From Planctomycetota bacterium (GTDB lineage Bacteria > Planctomycetota > B129-G9), in the NCBI GenBank assembly GCA_003644325.1, contig QNCA01000118.1:1-5609 (forward strand): a DNA stretch of 5,609 nucleotides, read 5' to 3'. A program made the position numbers and the translations under genes. The notes beneath the pieces were generated by a model. That model saw nothing but the letters and a program-made list of their open reading frames with translations. It made no database searches and was not told the DNA's origin. This document shows, one piece after another, positions 5,527-5,609 of this stretch; within the stretch, counting starts at the first letter, position 1; each line of letters begins with the position of its first letter.

Positions 5527-5609
5527 CCTCCATACATTTTAGTAACTGTTTTACCGGCACCGCCCTTGCGGCGGCCGGCTCGCTCAAAAAAGCATAATTC
5601 AACAGGTTC
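5527..5609 (-). promoter_or_regulatory. Structured leader element of PEP-CTERM gene A
   Basis: Same plan as the leader of the neighbouring PEP-CTERM gene, but with a shorter tip. GCCGG (5579-5575) pairs with CCGGT (5557-5553, last pair G-U). The stem continues as CCGCC/GGCGG (5574-5570 with 5564-5560) around a GCAAG loop, and TG (5559-5558) is bulged on the 3' side. The outer helix pairs AACCTGTT (5608-5601) with AACAGTT (5550-5544), all Watson-Crick with one bulged C. GGAGG at 5531-5527 lies 8 nt before the start codon. The two leaders differ at paired positions in ways that keep both helices (C/U opposite G; A/G opposite U). Confidence 0.6.
5575..5609 (-). repeat. 35-bp direct repeat, copy 2 (upstream of PEP-CTERM gene A, cut by window edge)
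   Basis: Perfect match to 4586-4620, in the same orientation and at a similar distance (91 bp) before its start codon. The repeat may continue beyond 5609. Confidence 0.97.

Noticed and set aside
5519..5602. Longer N-terminus for PEP-CTERM protein A starting at a TTG codon
   Set aside because: The extension is the repeated leader. It would place 28 residues before a good signal peptide, and the true start has a well-spaced GGAGG.
4586..5609. CRISPR-like direct repeat
   Set aside because: Only two copies nearly 1 kb apart, with a gene between them.

Overview
The window reads as a fragment of a Gram-negative-type bacterial chromosome with all recognisable genes on the minus strand. Two proteins end in PEP-CTERM/exosortase sorting tails and one is a GspF/PilC platform protein. 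PEP-CTERM tails plus type IV pilus or type II secretion parts fit a diderm environmental bacterium. A PVC-group or candidate-phylum lineage is plausible, but the sequence does not fix the taxon. No exosortase lies in the window. Base composition is uneven: by hand count 41 of 60 bases are G+C at 661-720 in the kinase, against 26 of 60 at 5041-5100 in the distal PEP-CTERM gene.

Layout in transcription order (right to left). (1) 5609-5519: structured leader of the first PEP-CTERM gene. (2) 5518-4778: PEP-CTERM protein A, 246 aa. (3) 4777-4519: intergenic hairpin, a very strong but apparently orphan Shine-Dalgarno sequence, then a second copy of the same leader. (4) 4518-3694: PEP-CTERM protein B, 274 aa. 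(5) 3693-3243: 451-base gene-free region holding a 13-bp terminator hairpin for gene B, several further stems (one set can fold as a three-way junction), small ORFs, and a textbook intrinsic terminator ending about 20 nt before the next start codon. (6) 3242-1980: GspF/PilC inner-membrane protein. (7) 1937-138: membrane-bound PAS histidine kinase of PilS/NtrB type, 42 bp after pilC and probably co-transcribed. (8) 137-1: gene-free tail with a possible weak terminator, a TATAAT box and two small interrupted palindromes.

The two PEP-CTERM genes look like a co-regulated pair of exported, cell-surface-anchored proteins. Their leaders share 35 identical bases, then a stem whose tip differs in length and sequence, then a second shared block and matched ribosome binding sites. 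The lengths between blocks break any common reading frame, so a regulatory RNA or DNA element is more likely than a conserved peptide. This is the best candidate here for something undescribed. The pilC-kinase pair looks like pilus/secretion assembly plus its sensor. Its transcript apparently must pass an intrinsic terminator placed where a riboswitch or attenuator would act.
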